A stretch of 64,000 nucleotides of DNA from Allium sativum (Eukaryota; Streptophyta; Magnoliopsida; Asparagales; Amaryllidaceae): NCBI GenBank assembly GCA_030737875.1, contig CM060923.1, positions 175,935,696 to 175,999,695 on the forward strand, given 5' to 3'. Made by a program: the position numbers and the translations under genes. This document shows, piece by piece, positions 37,490 through 48,694 of this stretch (positions are counted from its first letter, which is position 1; every line of letters starts with the position of its first letter). The notes beneath the pieces were generated by a model. That model was given only the letters and a program-made list of their open reading frames with translations, had not been told where the DNA came from and made no database searches.

Positions 37490-37700
37490 CCGTAATATGG
37501 TTGTTCATGGCAGGTGGAAGTAAAGGGTAGTCGAATTTCATACAAAGCGGATCCATGGTACCTTCAACCTGATATCCAAAATTAAAGCTGAAGTCTTTTT
37601 GTTGTGATGCTAACCAATTTTACCTCAGTTACCAGTCATCGGCACTCCATGTCAGTGTTTGCAACTTTGAGGACACATTAGCTTCTTGAACTCCAAACCC
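37490..37700 (-). other. Coding-like segment, unrecognised, minus strand
   Basis: Read on the minus strand, one frame gives LFLSKGFGVQEANVSSKLQT ending in WSADDW and a stop. After a 37-base gap another open stretch gives FSFNFGYQVEGTMDPLCMKF then DYPLLPPAMNNHITG. Composition and the lack of in-frame stops suggest remains of a gene exon. I do not recognise the family. Confidence 0.2.
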
Positions 37701-40700
37701 CTTCGATAAGAACAAATATTTAATTTTATATTAACTCAAACAGAGCATTAATAAATTTCTGTTTGACCACCATATCTAAAAATGACCCATCTTTTTATCC
37801 AGGTAATTCGTAAATTTCAGTTTCATAAATTTCAACTGTCAATATATTTATACCAGTTTGCATGTTGATTAACTTGCAAATTGATGTTTGTAGTCATACA
37901 ACGTTATCTTATTTGTAGGCTAGTTTCTTATGTTTTCCTTTTTTTCATGCCGTGTTTGGTAATACCTTATTTGTTGGTATATAAAACTATTTCAAAGCCA
38001 AAGTTACCATATTCAACATAAAGAGATGGAAGGGTAACAAAAGCAACAAAATTCAATTGTTAACGTGGTACATGCAGTTCGAATTGAATATTCCGATAAG
38101 ATGTCTATTAATAGCTCAGATAACAATGGAAAAAGTAATCACAAAAAATTAAAGCATCCAAATAGCTAAAATAAAAAGTCAGTCATAAAATATTTAAAGG
38201 CATACACCCTTTTTTTATATACGTGGATAAAACAATTCATGGCTATGAGTAAGTATGAACAAACAGTAATTATCCCCAGCACTACACATGGTTTATCATC
38301 CTTTATTCCAAAGCACATTCTTAACATAAAAGAAAATTGCTAAAACTGACAATTTTTTTTATAAAATATTTATATAAAATGATTATCTGTTTTATTGACA
38401 GTGGTATTTAGTAATCATTTTAAACCAACACGCATAGATATCAAACAAATTATTTCACTTGTAAGGGAGTCAATATTTTTTATTTATTGTTGGATTATAT
38501 AGCATGACAAACGGTGATTGCCCAACAAATTACTATGATGACCATAATTTACGAAACCAAAGGAGAAGCTTTCTAAAAATGTAAAATATAAGTATTCCCA
38601 GCACCACATATGTGCGTACATTATTCGAACCAGCATGAGAGACATAAACAAAATCAGTGTTTACTTACTGAATTCTTTTTCATTTGAAAAGAAAAACATT
38701 GTTGTTACCTTCATAACGGGCACATAGAATTAGACACCTCAATTGAGTTTCGGAAAAAAAATGAAAGGAACGGCAACGTATATGTATGTAGCTTATCTTC
38801 TAAAAAAATATATTATATGCGCAAAAAATAAAAGTAGCAAATACAACATTTTGCCTTTCCTTCTTGATAATCTCATAATTAGTTGCTCCAAAAAAGATTT
38901 GCTTGAATCTAATCCATGCGTGATACAAAACCCATCCTTGTTTTCCAATTTGAGCTTGATATTTTTCCTACAATTGTTTTCTACTATTTAAACTTACACG
39001 TCCATCGATAATATAACATCGACAATAATTGTGGTTGCTGTTAATTTGAGGCTCAAACTGATGTACCACCATACTGGTCCTATTTAAAAGAAGTTTCAAA
39101 AATTGTTTCCTAAAGAATTTGATTGTTGCGGAAACTTTTTTCTTTTACTACTTCATTTGTTTGTTTTATAACATTGCTATTATCTTTGATGATTTTTCCA
39201 CTACATACTCCAGTAATTACAATCATTCTCTTCCTATGAGTATGTAGGTAATCACCTAAGTTTCTGACTTTCACTAAATTTAGTGCTGTGAGCAGTGAGC
39301 TCAATGAAGAAAATACGGATATGACCTTTTTGCACAGTTGGGGTTTAAACAGACTTATGTCCACACAACATGTAATTTTTCAGCATCGTCTTATTTTGGA
39401 TGAATAGTAGCTTACGAATATTTACCCTCTCTCCCATTCTATAAATTACTAATGCTATCTACAGAGCATCCCACTAAACTGGTTTACCAAACCAAATGTA
39501 TAAAAATGCAGGCTAATGTTTTGATAAAGCATTTGCTTCATGTTAAATGGTGACAAAAAAATATCAGCACATGGGCATGCTCAGTTTCCAAAAATCAAAT
39601 GTAAGATAATATAGGTATATTAGTTAAATTAAAATTAGTTTACTTAACACTTAAACGTATAAAAATTAAATATTTCATACACATTACATGCAAAATTAGT
39701 CCCTTGACCGACATTTTTTTTTTTTTTTTTTTGAAATTTGTAAAGAAAACAGCCTTCAGAATTATTCAAAGTGAATTTTTTTTCATAGGCGGAAACTCTT
39801 GTTCCCTAAGAATATAGTAATTCAAGACTAATATACATATTTACGATAGCATTTTATAGATCTGAAACTTTTCACTGGAAATCCTTGACTTTTAAATATG
39901 AATTGAAAGATGTATGATCAGTTTTCAAATAGCTTATCTTATAATACACTATAACCAGTATAGATAACAGGAAAAAAAAAACATGTAAGAGAAAATTTTG
40001 TCTGAACATAAATCGCCTATTAAATTATTTCCTGCAAAAACACAAAATTTATGCAACTAACTTATATTTAAAACAGCTGTATGAATATTCAACAAAATAA
40101 TAAGCAGAGAAGTAGTAAAAATCAAGCAAGTCGCTGTCATATCAGTTTCGGCATAAATAATGGATAATTTAACTTGCTAGAAAAACTTATGGAGAGAATC
40201 GAACATGGTAGAATGTAGCAGGAAGCACACCAGACGTTTCTGCCGAAGCCGTTGAAAAAAGCAAAATGGATGACTGCCTCCGGTATCATATCAAATTCCA
40301 CATAAATTAAGGAGGAAATGGGCTGGGCAGACAATCTGAGTTGTAAGGGTCTGTCGGGAAAGTAAAGTTGTAGGCGTCGGGGAGGATAATCAAATGGGAG
40401 GCCGACGTCAATGTATGGGCACGAACTTCTGGTTTTCGGACGAAAAGGGATGCGCATGTAAGATAATTATAGTGCAAACCTCTAATCTTGTCTCTACTTG
40501 TCACAGCACACCATCAAATCCTTCGAAACATAAATCGTTTTAGAACTATGTATAATAACATAACTAAGGGCAAAAACCAACATGGCTATCTCATTAAGAT
40601 TGGAAAGAGTTAAAAGATGAAGTTGAAAGAATATTTAGCAGGAAAAATCCACTTTATGTCCAATTTTACGAAAATCTGGGCACTACTTATTTGCATGCTT

Positions 40701-41399
40701 GCTGCAAATTCTCACTTTTTTTATTTCCTTCATCAAATAGAGATTGAACATCTATTTAATATAACTATAATATCTTTATAATTCGTGCAGTTAATATTCC
40801 TAGATCTGCTGTAACTTAGGCACTTAGTGATTGGTCCTAATTTTGTTATAAATTTTTTAGCTGCACCATTTAAGATGACTAATTATCAGAATTCATATAA
40901 ATTTATTTGACACTCTAGTGCATTTAAAGGTGGTATGGGTTTATTCTTGCTATGTCTATCTCCACTACGTTAAATCTTGCCTAATCAAACATGGGATTGA
41001 ATAAAAGTTATTTATCCAACATGGTATTTAAAGGTGGTATGGGATTGAATAAATTAGGGGTTAGCATGAAAAAAACAGACCAGAATTTCAATAAATAGAT
41101 GAAGGTTACTGTACTCCTGCTCTGGCACTTTCATTTTATTGTATTCTGATAATACAAAGATCAAAGGAAGATAATAATTACTACGGAAATTTCAAGCAAT
41201 AGGGGCAAAAGAATAGAGGCGAGTTAAGGATTGTGCCTCTATTAATAAACACCAGGGGCCAAATAACAAAATGTCCCTAATTGATGGTAGTAATGACAAA
41301 TAGAACCGCCTGTACTTCTTCCTCGAAATTAACGGCAAATGCAAATGCCTTCTCTTCCGAAAATTAGAGATCTGAAGGGGAGGGAAAAGCACCGCCAAG

Positions 41400-41523
41400 C
41401 TTTTTCCTCAGGGGAAAAAATAATTTTGCAATCCTTTCCAACCCCGCAAAAATTAAATCCTTATTCGCATCAATTGTTTTTCTTCTCCGTTGCAGCTTTC
41501 TGCCGTTGACGACAAATCCCTAG
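41400..41523 (+). other. Putative 5' untranslated exon with splice donor
   Basis: A pyrimidine-rich stretch (TTCTTCTCCGTTGCAGCTTT) ends CCCTAG/GTATGTTT, a good plant splice donor at 41524. It contains no start codon. Upstream DNA (41280-41400) has the composition of a promoter or transcript start. The Tat-lineage element inserted 218 bases downstream, inside the presumed first intron. A downstream partner could be the RING gene remnant at 61525, but the connection is inference only. Confidence 0.3.
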
Positions 41524-41745
41524 GTATGTTTATTATTTTTATTTTCGTACTCTAATCCAAGATCAAAATTGCTTCTCCCTTTTTCATACTTGTATTTAGC
41601 TAATTTTTCATTCAGATCTACATCTTATTCCAGATTCTCCTTCATACTTTGAGGAAAAAAAAAGAAGAATGAACCGATTAAATCTCGAAACATGTAAATC
41701 TGCAGTTGGAATTTATTATTATTGTTCCCTTTTTGGTATCCTTAT

Positions 41746-42661
41746 TGTTAGACCAAAAAGTGGTTCTAACACCCAAATTGATTAGAAACAAGATTATATG
41801 AGACAAAAATAAAAATAAACACACAGGATTTATAGTGGTTCGGCGAAGAAATGCCTACGTCTACTTATTTTTCACTATATTCAATAATTCAGTTGCAAAT
41901 ACAATGTAAGATTCGCTCACAACTCACTTTTGTTCACTCAAATGATTAAAACAAGAAATGAAAGATGATTTGGATTCTCCGGGAGTAATGGAGTTAGGAT
42001 GATGGAGGTAGTTGGATTCTCAAAAGTGCTGAATAAAGATCCCTCTCTTTGTCTCCAGTCGGGGTATTTATAGGTATGAATTTGCTTGAGACTTGATCCG
42101 GGTCGGGCCACGTGTCATCCATCGCACTCTCTTCGGGTTCGGATGAACTATCAAGCTGACAACACATCAAAGAGATGGACGTTAGGGGTAGGAATTAGTC
42201 ATAGCCGGTCCGGTTCTCCAGGCGATTTCACAGGAGATTAAACTGGATCATGGGTGCGGGTCGGAGGCGTGCAGGTAAGGGGTTCGGATCGGGATACCCG
42301 ATCCGAACCGGAATGACTTGGACGTCTCTCGCTCTCTAATCTATTCCGCTCCGCTCCAGCGTCGTGGCAAGCAGATGGCTTTCCATGCGAGATTTAGTTG
42401 TCCTCCGATCCGATTGGATATGCTTTACCAATCTATCCAGTTAGAGACCACCGATCCGAACAGAGTACTCTATCCGATCCGAACCAATATGCTGCTCTAA
42501 CCCGATCCGAACAGAGGATCCTATCCGATCCGAACAACCGCAGCTATCAATCTGAATTGCAGTGTTTTCTTCCAATCCGAACCGAAGTCTTATAACTTAA
42601 AATACTCTTCAATGGTTGGTTTCTTGACTTTGTGTTGCCTAGTTCACAAAGTAGGCTAACA
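41746..42661 (-). repeat. 3' LTR of the Tat element
   Basis: 916 bp. On the minus strand it starts directly after the polypurine tract. It differs from the 5' LTR at five sites seen by eye (for example T at 41839 versus G in the other copy). It contains the TATTTATA promoter box (42065-42072) and a cluster of CCGATCCGAAC motifs (42280-42590). Confidence 0.95.
42281..42309. promoter_or_regulatory. Perfect 13-bp hairpin in U3 of the Tat LTR
   Basis: GGTTCGGATCGGG, a 3-base ATA loop, then CCCGATCCGAACC. The arms are exactly complementary and are built from the motif repeated throughout U3. An identical copy is at 55433-55461 in the 5' LTR, about 210 bases upstream of the TATA box on the minus strand, so a cis-regulatory protein-binding site is likely. 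Confidence 0.6.
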
Positions 42662-42676
42662 TTTTGCCCCCTCAAA
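42662..42676 (-). other. Polypurine tract of the Tat element
   Basis: On the minus strand, TTTGAGGGGGCAAAA directly precedes the TGTTAG start of the 3' LTR. This is the expected plus-strand primer for reverse transcription. Confidence 0.8.
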
Positions 42677-43054
42677 GGATGCTTCTGTTGTACGAAGCGT
42701 GCTTTGATGTTGTTTAAATGCTAGTCCTTGAATCAGAACAGTTAGGAGTAATACACAGATTTCTATTCGGTTCGGCGCCCGACCCGAGCACATTTTCTTC
42801 GTTTCTGAGCAAATTCGGGAACTCTTCTCGTCATATAATGCTTCTTGCAGGTATGCTCTTCCTTTATTCCCTTCTTTTGAACTCAATTCTAGTCAGATGC
42901 TAAATTAATACGTGAAACTCGTCCGGTTCGGATTCCGATCCGAAGCGCTTTCATTCTTGGACAGTGGGCCTTCAGGCAGAGTCGTGCTACTGGGCCTTCA
43001 CTCCGGTCCGAGCGGGTGAGAAAGAATAGGAATACGAGGAGTCAACACTACCCC

Positions 43055-43064
43055 TTATATAAAT
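43055..43064 (+). promoter_or_regulatory. TATA box for the antisense gene of the Tat element
   Basis: TTATATAAAT is followed about 30 bases on by a CT-rich start-like region (TCTTTTCTTCTTCTTTTCCG). It lies about 980 bases upstream of the antisense ATG. The interval has a possible untranslated-leader intron (donor near 43189, acceptor CTTCTTCAATAG at 44040). CGGATCGG-type motifs like those in U3 lie around it (42920-43000, 43590-43770). Confidence 0.5.
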
Positions 43065-44044
43065 TCACTACTGTCTTCATTCTTTTCTTCTTCTTTTCCG
43101 CCGCCGCTTCCAAACCTAGCATTGAAAACTTCAAAAACTCCAACATCCTAAAACCATTCCTTGTAGATTTCTCAAATCGAACACATAGGTAGCTCTTTAA
43201 TCTCGAATAACTTCATAGTAACTGTTCTTGATTTCAATTCGTGTTGGATTGGGATGGTTTAGCCACAGGCTTTGCTTGAACTCCATGTCGTTGCTGGTGG
43301 ATGCGCCATCGCTTCGAGGCGTTGCGAGGCTGGAGAGGGCAAATATTTGTCCTCAACGGTAGCTTTGGTGATAACACGGATTCGTTTGTGAGTTAGGGGG
43401 GAAAGAGGAAGAAGATGAAGAGCGTGATGACAAACTGGAGTTGGTTCGGGTAGAAGACGGAGGAGCAAAAAGGAAGGAGAAGGAAAGGGGATCGGTTCGG
43501 GTTGCATACTTTAGAAAGACGGGAGGAAGGAAATTGTCGGTTCGGGTCGGAGAAGAGAATGGGATAAGAGGTTGAAATGAATGGACGGGTTGAGTGATGC
43601 TGGTTCGGTTCGGATCAGGTCACCCGATCCGATCAGATCAGTCCTGTTTCCGAACCCATTGTTTCCTTTGTCTTGAGCTGTCCTTGCTTCAACGATGCAT
43701 CCGAACCGAACCTACATCTGCATCTGTATTGAGCCAATCATCATATGCATATCCGAACCGAACCGAACATATCACACTTGGCACATAAAGACTACCCAAC
43801 TAATTCAACTAACATTTACTCTAGACGATAACTTCGCGGACAGTTAGGATAGTGCCCTGTGAACATAAACGAGAATTAAGAACAACTCTGACTATCACTT
43901 TCTCTTCAAAGCTTCGTCTTACATTGCTGTATTTTTACTTTGCATTTCCCACATTTGCTGCACACACTTTAGTTCACACACATACACAAAGGGGGACACG
44001 GGATAATTTACTCTAATCCATGCTATTGCTTCTTCAATAGTTCC

Positions 44045-47000
44045 ATGACGATGAGGCCCAGACGCTCTTCCCGTCTAGTTGAGAGGAAAGAAGCTCCGGA
44101 AACTTCTAGCAAAATCACTCTTGAGGATATATCTTCTTCGTCCGATCCGGAATGGGACAGTGAGGGTCCGGATTACGGAGTTGGTCATCGGGAAAGCGAC
44201 GAAGCGTCTTCGGAGAATGGAGTTTCCCTGGGCTTTGAGGAGGAAGGAGGGATTGGTGACAATCGAGCACCCGATGAATTTGACTCGGCCATTATATTGG
44301 AGTCACCTCCAGATTCCGTAGAATCGACAATCGACGACGACCGACTTGTTCGAATTTGCTTAAAGTATGGAATAATGAAAAGGGACACCCTAGTGCCCTC
44401 ACGCTCTGACCGTCCCCACAACCCTCCAGAAGGATATATGACGGTCACTCGATTGATGTGCATGGTCGGCGCCATTCCTCCGTTCTCGCCTTTCATCGTT
44501 GATTTCTTAAGACAAATGTGGATTGCCCCCATGCAGTTGCATCCCAATTCATATGCCTATTTGCACACCTTGTACATAGCATATCGAGAAATCCTAGGCC
44601 TAGAGCTCACATTCGATGACGTTCATTTCTTTTATAATTTTAAGCATCGGACTCGAGAGACTCCATCCTTCTGCTACTTTGAATCAGTCCCAAAGAGAAA
44701 GATAATCTCTGTACCATTTAGCAGTAAAGCTGGAGATTCCAGATTAGAATGGTTCTATATAAAGCAACAGTCTGGATGCGCCAGGAGATGGACAAAATCA
44801 AGTAAAGTGTTGATTTTCTACACCCGGACTCTATATACTTGAATCATCACCCTGACCTGTTTTCCTTTTTATTTGCAGTTGACAATCCTAAACAGATATC
44901 AGATCAGGTGTTCTTTGATCGGATGCACCGACTTCTCAATGGTGATCAAAAATTCTTGACGATCGACGAGGTCCTTAAAGATGAATACCTTCACTTTCAT
45001 GGGCTGCTATCCGTTTTTCGTAGCATTGGACATGGGACGGTTCCATACGCGTACATTCCTCCAGTGGAGGTGGTCCCAGAGATAGGAGAAGGTTCAGGAA
45101 TTCCTACAGCTTCTCTTCACACTTCACCTTCTCCATCTTCCACGCAAGATGATGAATTGGCTAATCTGGCCAAAAAGCATCGTGAAGGGTATATTGCCCC
45201 CGAGGAAACTACTTCTTTAGACAAGTCAAAATCTTCCCAAGAGTCGCCACTTCACGCTTCCGAAGGGGATGTTCCTGGCACTGATGATCACATATTTCAG
45301 GGTCTGGGGGATCTACCCTTACCTGAGACTATCTATACTTCAGAGGATTTCAGGAAGGATCCTTTAGTCTTCACTTCTTCCGAAGAAACTACTCCCGCTA
45401 AGGCCAAAGAGCCTGCCCGCACTAGTCTAGCTTCAGACTCGGGTTGGTTGGGGGGACACACACCACTTAGGATGCACTTTACACCACAGCATTAGCATTC
45501 ATTGCACTTCTTTCTCCATGAATCCATTGATTCTAAACTTCGTTTATTTTATCGTACAGGTACAATGTCTCGATCCTATTATGATATAAGAAAGCTTCGT
45601 CGCAGCATGTCCAATCCTACTCAAGATGTTGAGTATGATCGCCGGGATGACCGTGGTAGGGAGGAAAGAAGACCTTATGATTCCTATCGATCTCGGCCCT
45701 CACGCTCCCGCTCACCAGTTCGCCCGGAACAAGAAAAATACAAGAGCTATCAAGGTCGTAGGGAGGAGGACAGACCACCATCTAAGGATTCCACTTCCTC
45801 CCATGAAAAGCGGAGTAGAGAGAAAACTCCTCCAAAGGAAACCGGGTCTCGAAGCAAGCAAAAGGTCCCCGCTACCAAACGACCTAGGACAGACAAGGGT
45901 TCTACAGAATCTTCTTCAGGAAGGGACGCTGAATTAACAATCCTCGCTCCTCCTCCACCAGATGCGGGAACTGCAGTAAGACGGGCATATTTGGAAGAGC
46001 AGTTTCCTGAACACTACTTCGAAACTCTGACTTTTTTACCTGCCCTGGAACCTATTTCGTCTAATTGGGCAGAGGAGGCCAAAGCAAAGATTGATTTGGT
46101 AGAAAAACAATATTCCGAGATGTTCAAGTATTCCCGCAATCTCTCTAGAATCATTCGCACTCTAATGACAAACACTGATTCAATGCAAAAGACTGCGGAG
46201 GAGGATGCCAAAGCTTTAAAAGCCCTAGGAAAGGACTTGGAAGACACTCAAGCTCAACTGGCTATCGCTCAAAAGAACGCCTCTAATTTCAAACAACAGT
46301 TTGAGGACATGCAAAAGCGTTATCATGACTTGCTTGAGTCCCACACTCAGGAGCGCTCTGAACTAAAAAAGCAAGCTGACGAGGCAAAATCAGAAGCGGC
46401 TAAGACACGCCTTGCTTATGCTGAGCTTGAACGGAAAAACGCCGAATTAGCAAAAAAGAGTGCCGAATTAGAAAAGAAGAATGCTGACTTGGCTTCAAAG
46501 TTGCTGGAGGCAGAAAACAGGGCTGCTCTGGCCGAGGGCAACGTAGAATGCGCTATTAAATCTGCGGAGGAGGCCCGCAAGCAATTATCTGATGCGGAGG
46601 TTGAGATTCAGGGTTTCGGCGAGCTAATGATTGAATTCTTCGCGCATATTATTCGTCGTCGAAACATTTCTTGGATCGAGGACTATCCATCCACTCTGGT
46701 TCAAGTATGGAATCAAATCGTCGAGTGGGAAAAAGAAGAACTTAAGGTCGACTCCCTCGATGAAGATAAACTGATGGAGAAATACTTGAGAGACGATGAA
46801 CCGGAGCGCCTGGCTGAAGGGCGCCGCCTAATTGCCGAGGCCATGGAAGAAGAGAGGCGGAAGTCTAAACAGAAAACCATTCCCGAAGCTGGCTCCTCGT
46901 CTTCTGCTCCTACAACTTCCGAAGTAGAAGGGTATGATCCCGAAAACCCGGGAATTTCCCGGACAATTTTGCTATCTCCCATTCCTGAAATAACTCCAGA

Positions 47001-47736
47001 GGTAGTAGTCACCCCCGCTGAAAAGTCTTCAGAAGGTATTCCTGTCTTTTCTCCTCAATTTTCCAAGGCTACTACTACCTTTGGCCACGTGACTGAACAT
47101 TCGACGAGAAACCCTTTGCTTTTTCCTGAGTTGATAACCGATGTTTCTTATTCTGTAGGCGCTGAACCATCCGCAAAGACAGATGTAACTCAAGGAGCTA
47201 CCGCTGGGACAAAGCCCGCTGATAGGGCCAAAAAAGGGGAAGACAAGGCTGCTCCTGTAGACTCGGGAGACGGAAATGAGCCAACTAAGGTCACCACTCC
47301 CCATGACGAAGAAATGATCGCAGCTTTAAAAGACGACGAAGGAGACGAGGGGCATGATGAGGAACCGGAGGTTGCAATAACTGGGGAGTCGAAAAGCGCC
47401 GATGATGTTACCTTGGCTGCCATGAAGGCTGATCAAGATAAGCGCTTGCAATTAAAGGCCGAAGAACTAGACCCTGAGGTCCTCAGGCCCCTCGCAGTTG
47501 TGGATGCGGGTTCAAGGTTAGTTGTTAAGCTCTCAACTAGATCTATTACCGAAGAACTTGCTAAAAAATCTTCTCTTGATTCCAGTGTCCCGCCCTCCGG
47601 GAAGAAGTCTACTGGCTCCAGTACCGCATCTTCAGGGAAAAAGAAAACAAAACGAATCTTGACTGAAGCCGAGAAGGAAGCAAAGGATGCGGAGAAAGCC
47701 TCCAAGAAATCTAAGGCTCATTCCAAACCTAAGTAG
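44045..47736 (+). CDS. Antisense accessory gene of the Tat element (PF04195-like plus coiled coil), three exons
   Basis: Three open frames join through two GT-AG introns with reading frame kept: exon 1 44045-44801, intron 44802-44878 (acceptor TTTTTATTTGCAG), exon 2 44879-45442, intron 45443-45559 (acceptor TTTATCGTACAG), exon 3 45560-47736. The product is about 1165 residues. It has an acidic Ser-rich start, then at about 128-215 a domain with PPEGYMTVTRLMC, PFIVDFLRQMWIAPMQLHPN and YREILGLELTFDDVHFFYNF. This resembles the plant 'putative gypsy type transposon' domain (PF04195). Next come an Arg/Ser-rich stretch (about 480-560), a coiled coil at about 651-793 (repeats such as AELAKKSAELEKKNADLA) and a Lys-rich C-terminus with nuclear-localisation character. 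It is convergent with pol, 958 bases apart. Additional antisense frames are known from Tat elements, but their role is unknown. The start ATG is the first in frame; the Met two codons on is an alternative. Confidence 0.75.
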
Positions 47737-48694
47737 CGGATTCCCCTGTATTCCTTTTAGCATCTTTGTAACCCAATAATTGCTGCTACAAAAGCGGCTC
47801 CTGCACTTTCTTCTTTAGTTATTTCCCTGTACAAATTCACTCATTTGTAAATAAAAATAATTCACTTTTTTGCAATATTTATTTATTAGCAGTTCTGCAC
47901 TTATGTAAAAATGCATGTCTATAGTTACGAAACAAAGTTGTGGAGGGGGGAAATATGTGTATGTATATGTGTCCCCAGTCAATTTCCATAAGTTATTCAA
48001 CGCTTAACCATGCAATCTGAATGCTCCCAATTCTCTAGCGGGATAGCATTTCCTGTGTCGTCAATACCTGTTGTTTTTCCTGGCATTTCTTTTATACTCT
48101 CTCTCTTTCTCTTGAGAGTTAGAGTTCAAGCTTAGTCATCTACTCATTTCCCGGTCTCTCAACGAGAAAAGATTTCTTTCTCGGCGCTCGGTCGGAGACG
48201 CCTTTATACTCTCTTTCTCTCTGGAAAGTTAGAGTTTGGAGTAGGATTTCTTTTTCAGCGCTCAGTCGGAGACGCTTTTATACTCTCTCTCTTTCTCTGG
48301 AGAGTTAGAGTTAAGAATAGAATTTCTTTTTCAGCGCTCAATCTGAGACGCTTTTATACTCTCTCTCTCTTTCTCTGGAGAGTTAGAGTTAAGAATGTCG
48401 TTTTCTCATTCTTTTACGTCTTATTGCACAAATAATCATTGTGTTTCTTTTTATGTCCAAACTGTTTTCAACCTTTTTTAGGCTCTGAGTTATCCTGTAT
48501 TTCATAATCACAACAGAACAACTAATGAATGTAAATGCATAAAAGTAAATAACACACAATATTTTTATAGTGGTTCAGCTAAGTCGTAGCCTACATCCAC
48601 TTTATAGTCCTTTATTCATATCATCAGATTTTCCCAAGGCAAGGCATGTCTTGTTACAGAATTTACAGTAAAAATAACAAGAAATATAGCATTT
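47737..48694. other. Region between the convergent antisense gene and pol
   Basis: Non-coding. It holds a tandem repeat (48091-48397) and, at about 48551-48605, a segment (TTTTTATAGTGGTTCAGC, then CCTACATCCACTTTATAG) resembling the start of the element's own LTR (TTTATAGTGGTTCGGCGAAG, CCTACG). It should carry the 3' end signals of the antisense transcript. Confidence 0.6.
48091..48397 (+). repeat. CT-rich tandem repeat, about 75 bp period
   Basis: Four copies begin TTTATACTCTCTCT at 48091, 48203, 48277 and 48353. Each continues into GGAGAGTTAGAGTT, and the middle ones carry TTTCTTTTTCAGCGCTCA and GAGACGC. The last three are regularly spaced (74-76 bases); the first gap is 112. Confidence 0.85.

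Larger units (their letters stand above)
34761..41399. other. AT-rich region without recognisable genes
   Basis: No reading frame here has recognisable motifs. Things that can be seen: an old LTR-like scrap at 35995-36110, a minus-strand coding-like patch at 37490-37700, a T tract at 39714-39732, and a moderately GC-richer stretch at 40140-40510 with overlapping open frames on the minus strand (61-106 codons) that I cannot place. It probably contains old transposon remains and flanking DNA of the transcription unit suggested at 41400. Confidence 0.5.

Noticed and set aside
40137..40504. Overlapping minus-strand frames (61-106 codons) before the putative 5' exon
   Set aside because: Somewhat GC-richer, but two overlapping frames compete and no motif is recognisable; it may be promoter DNA.
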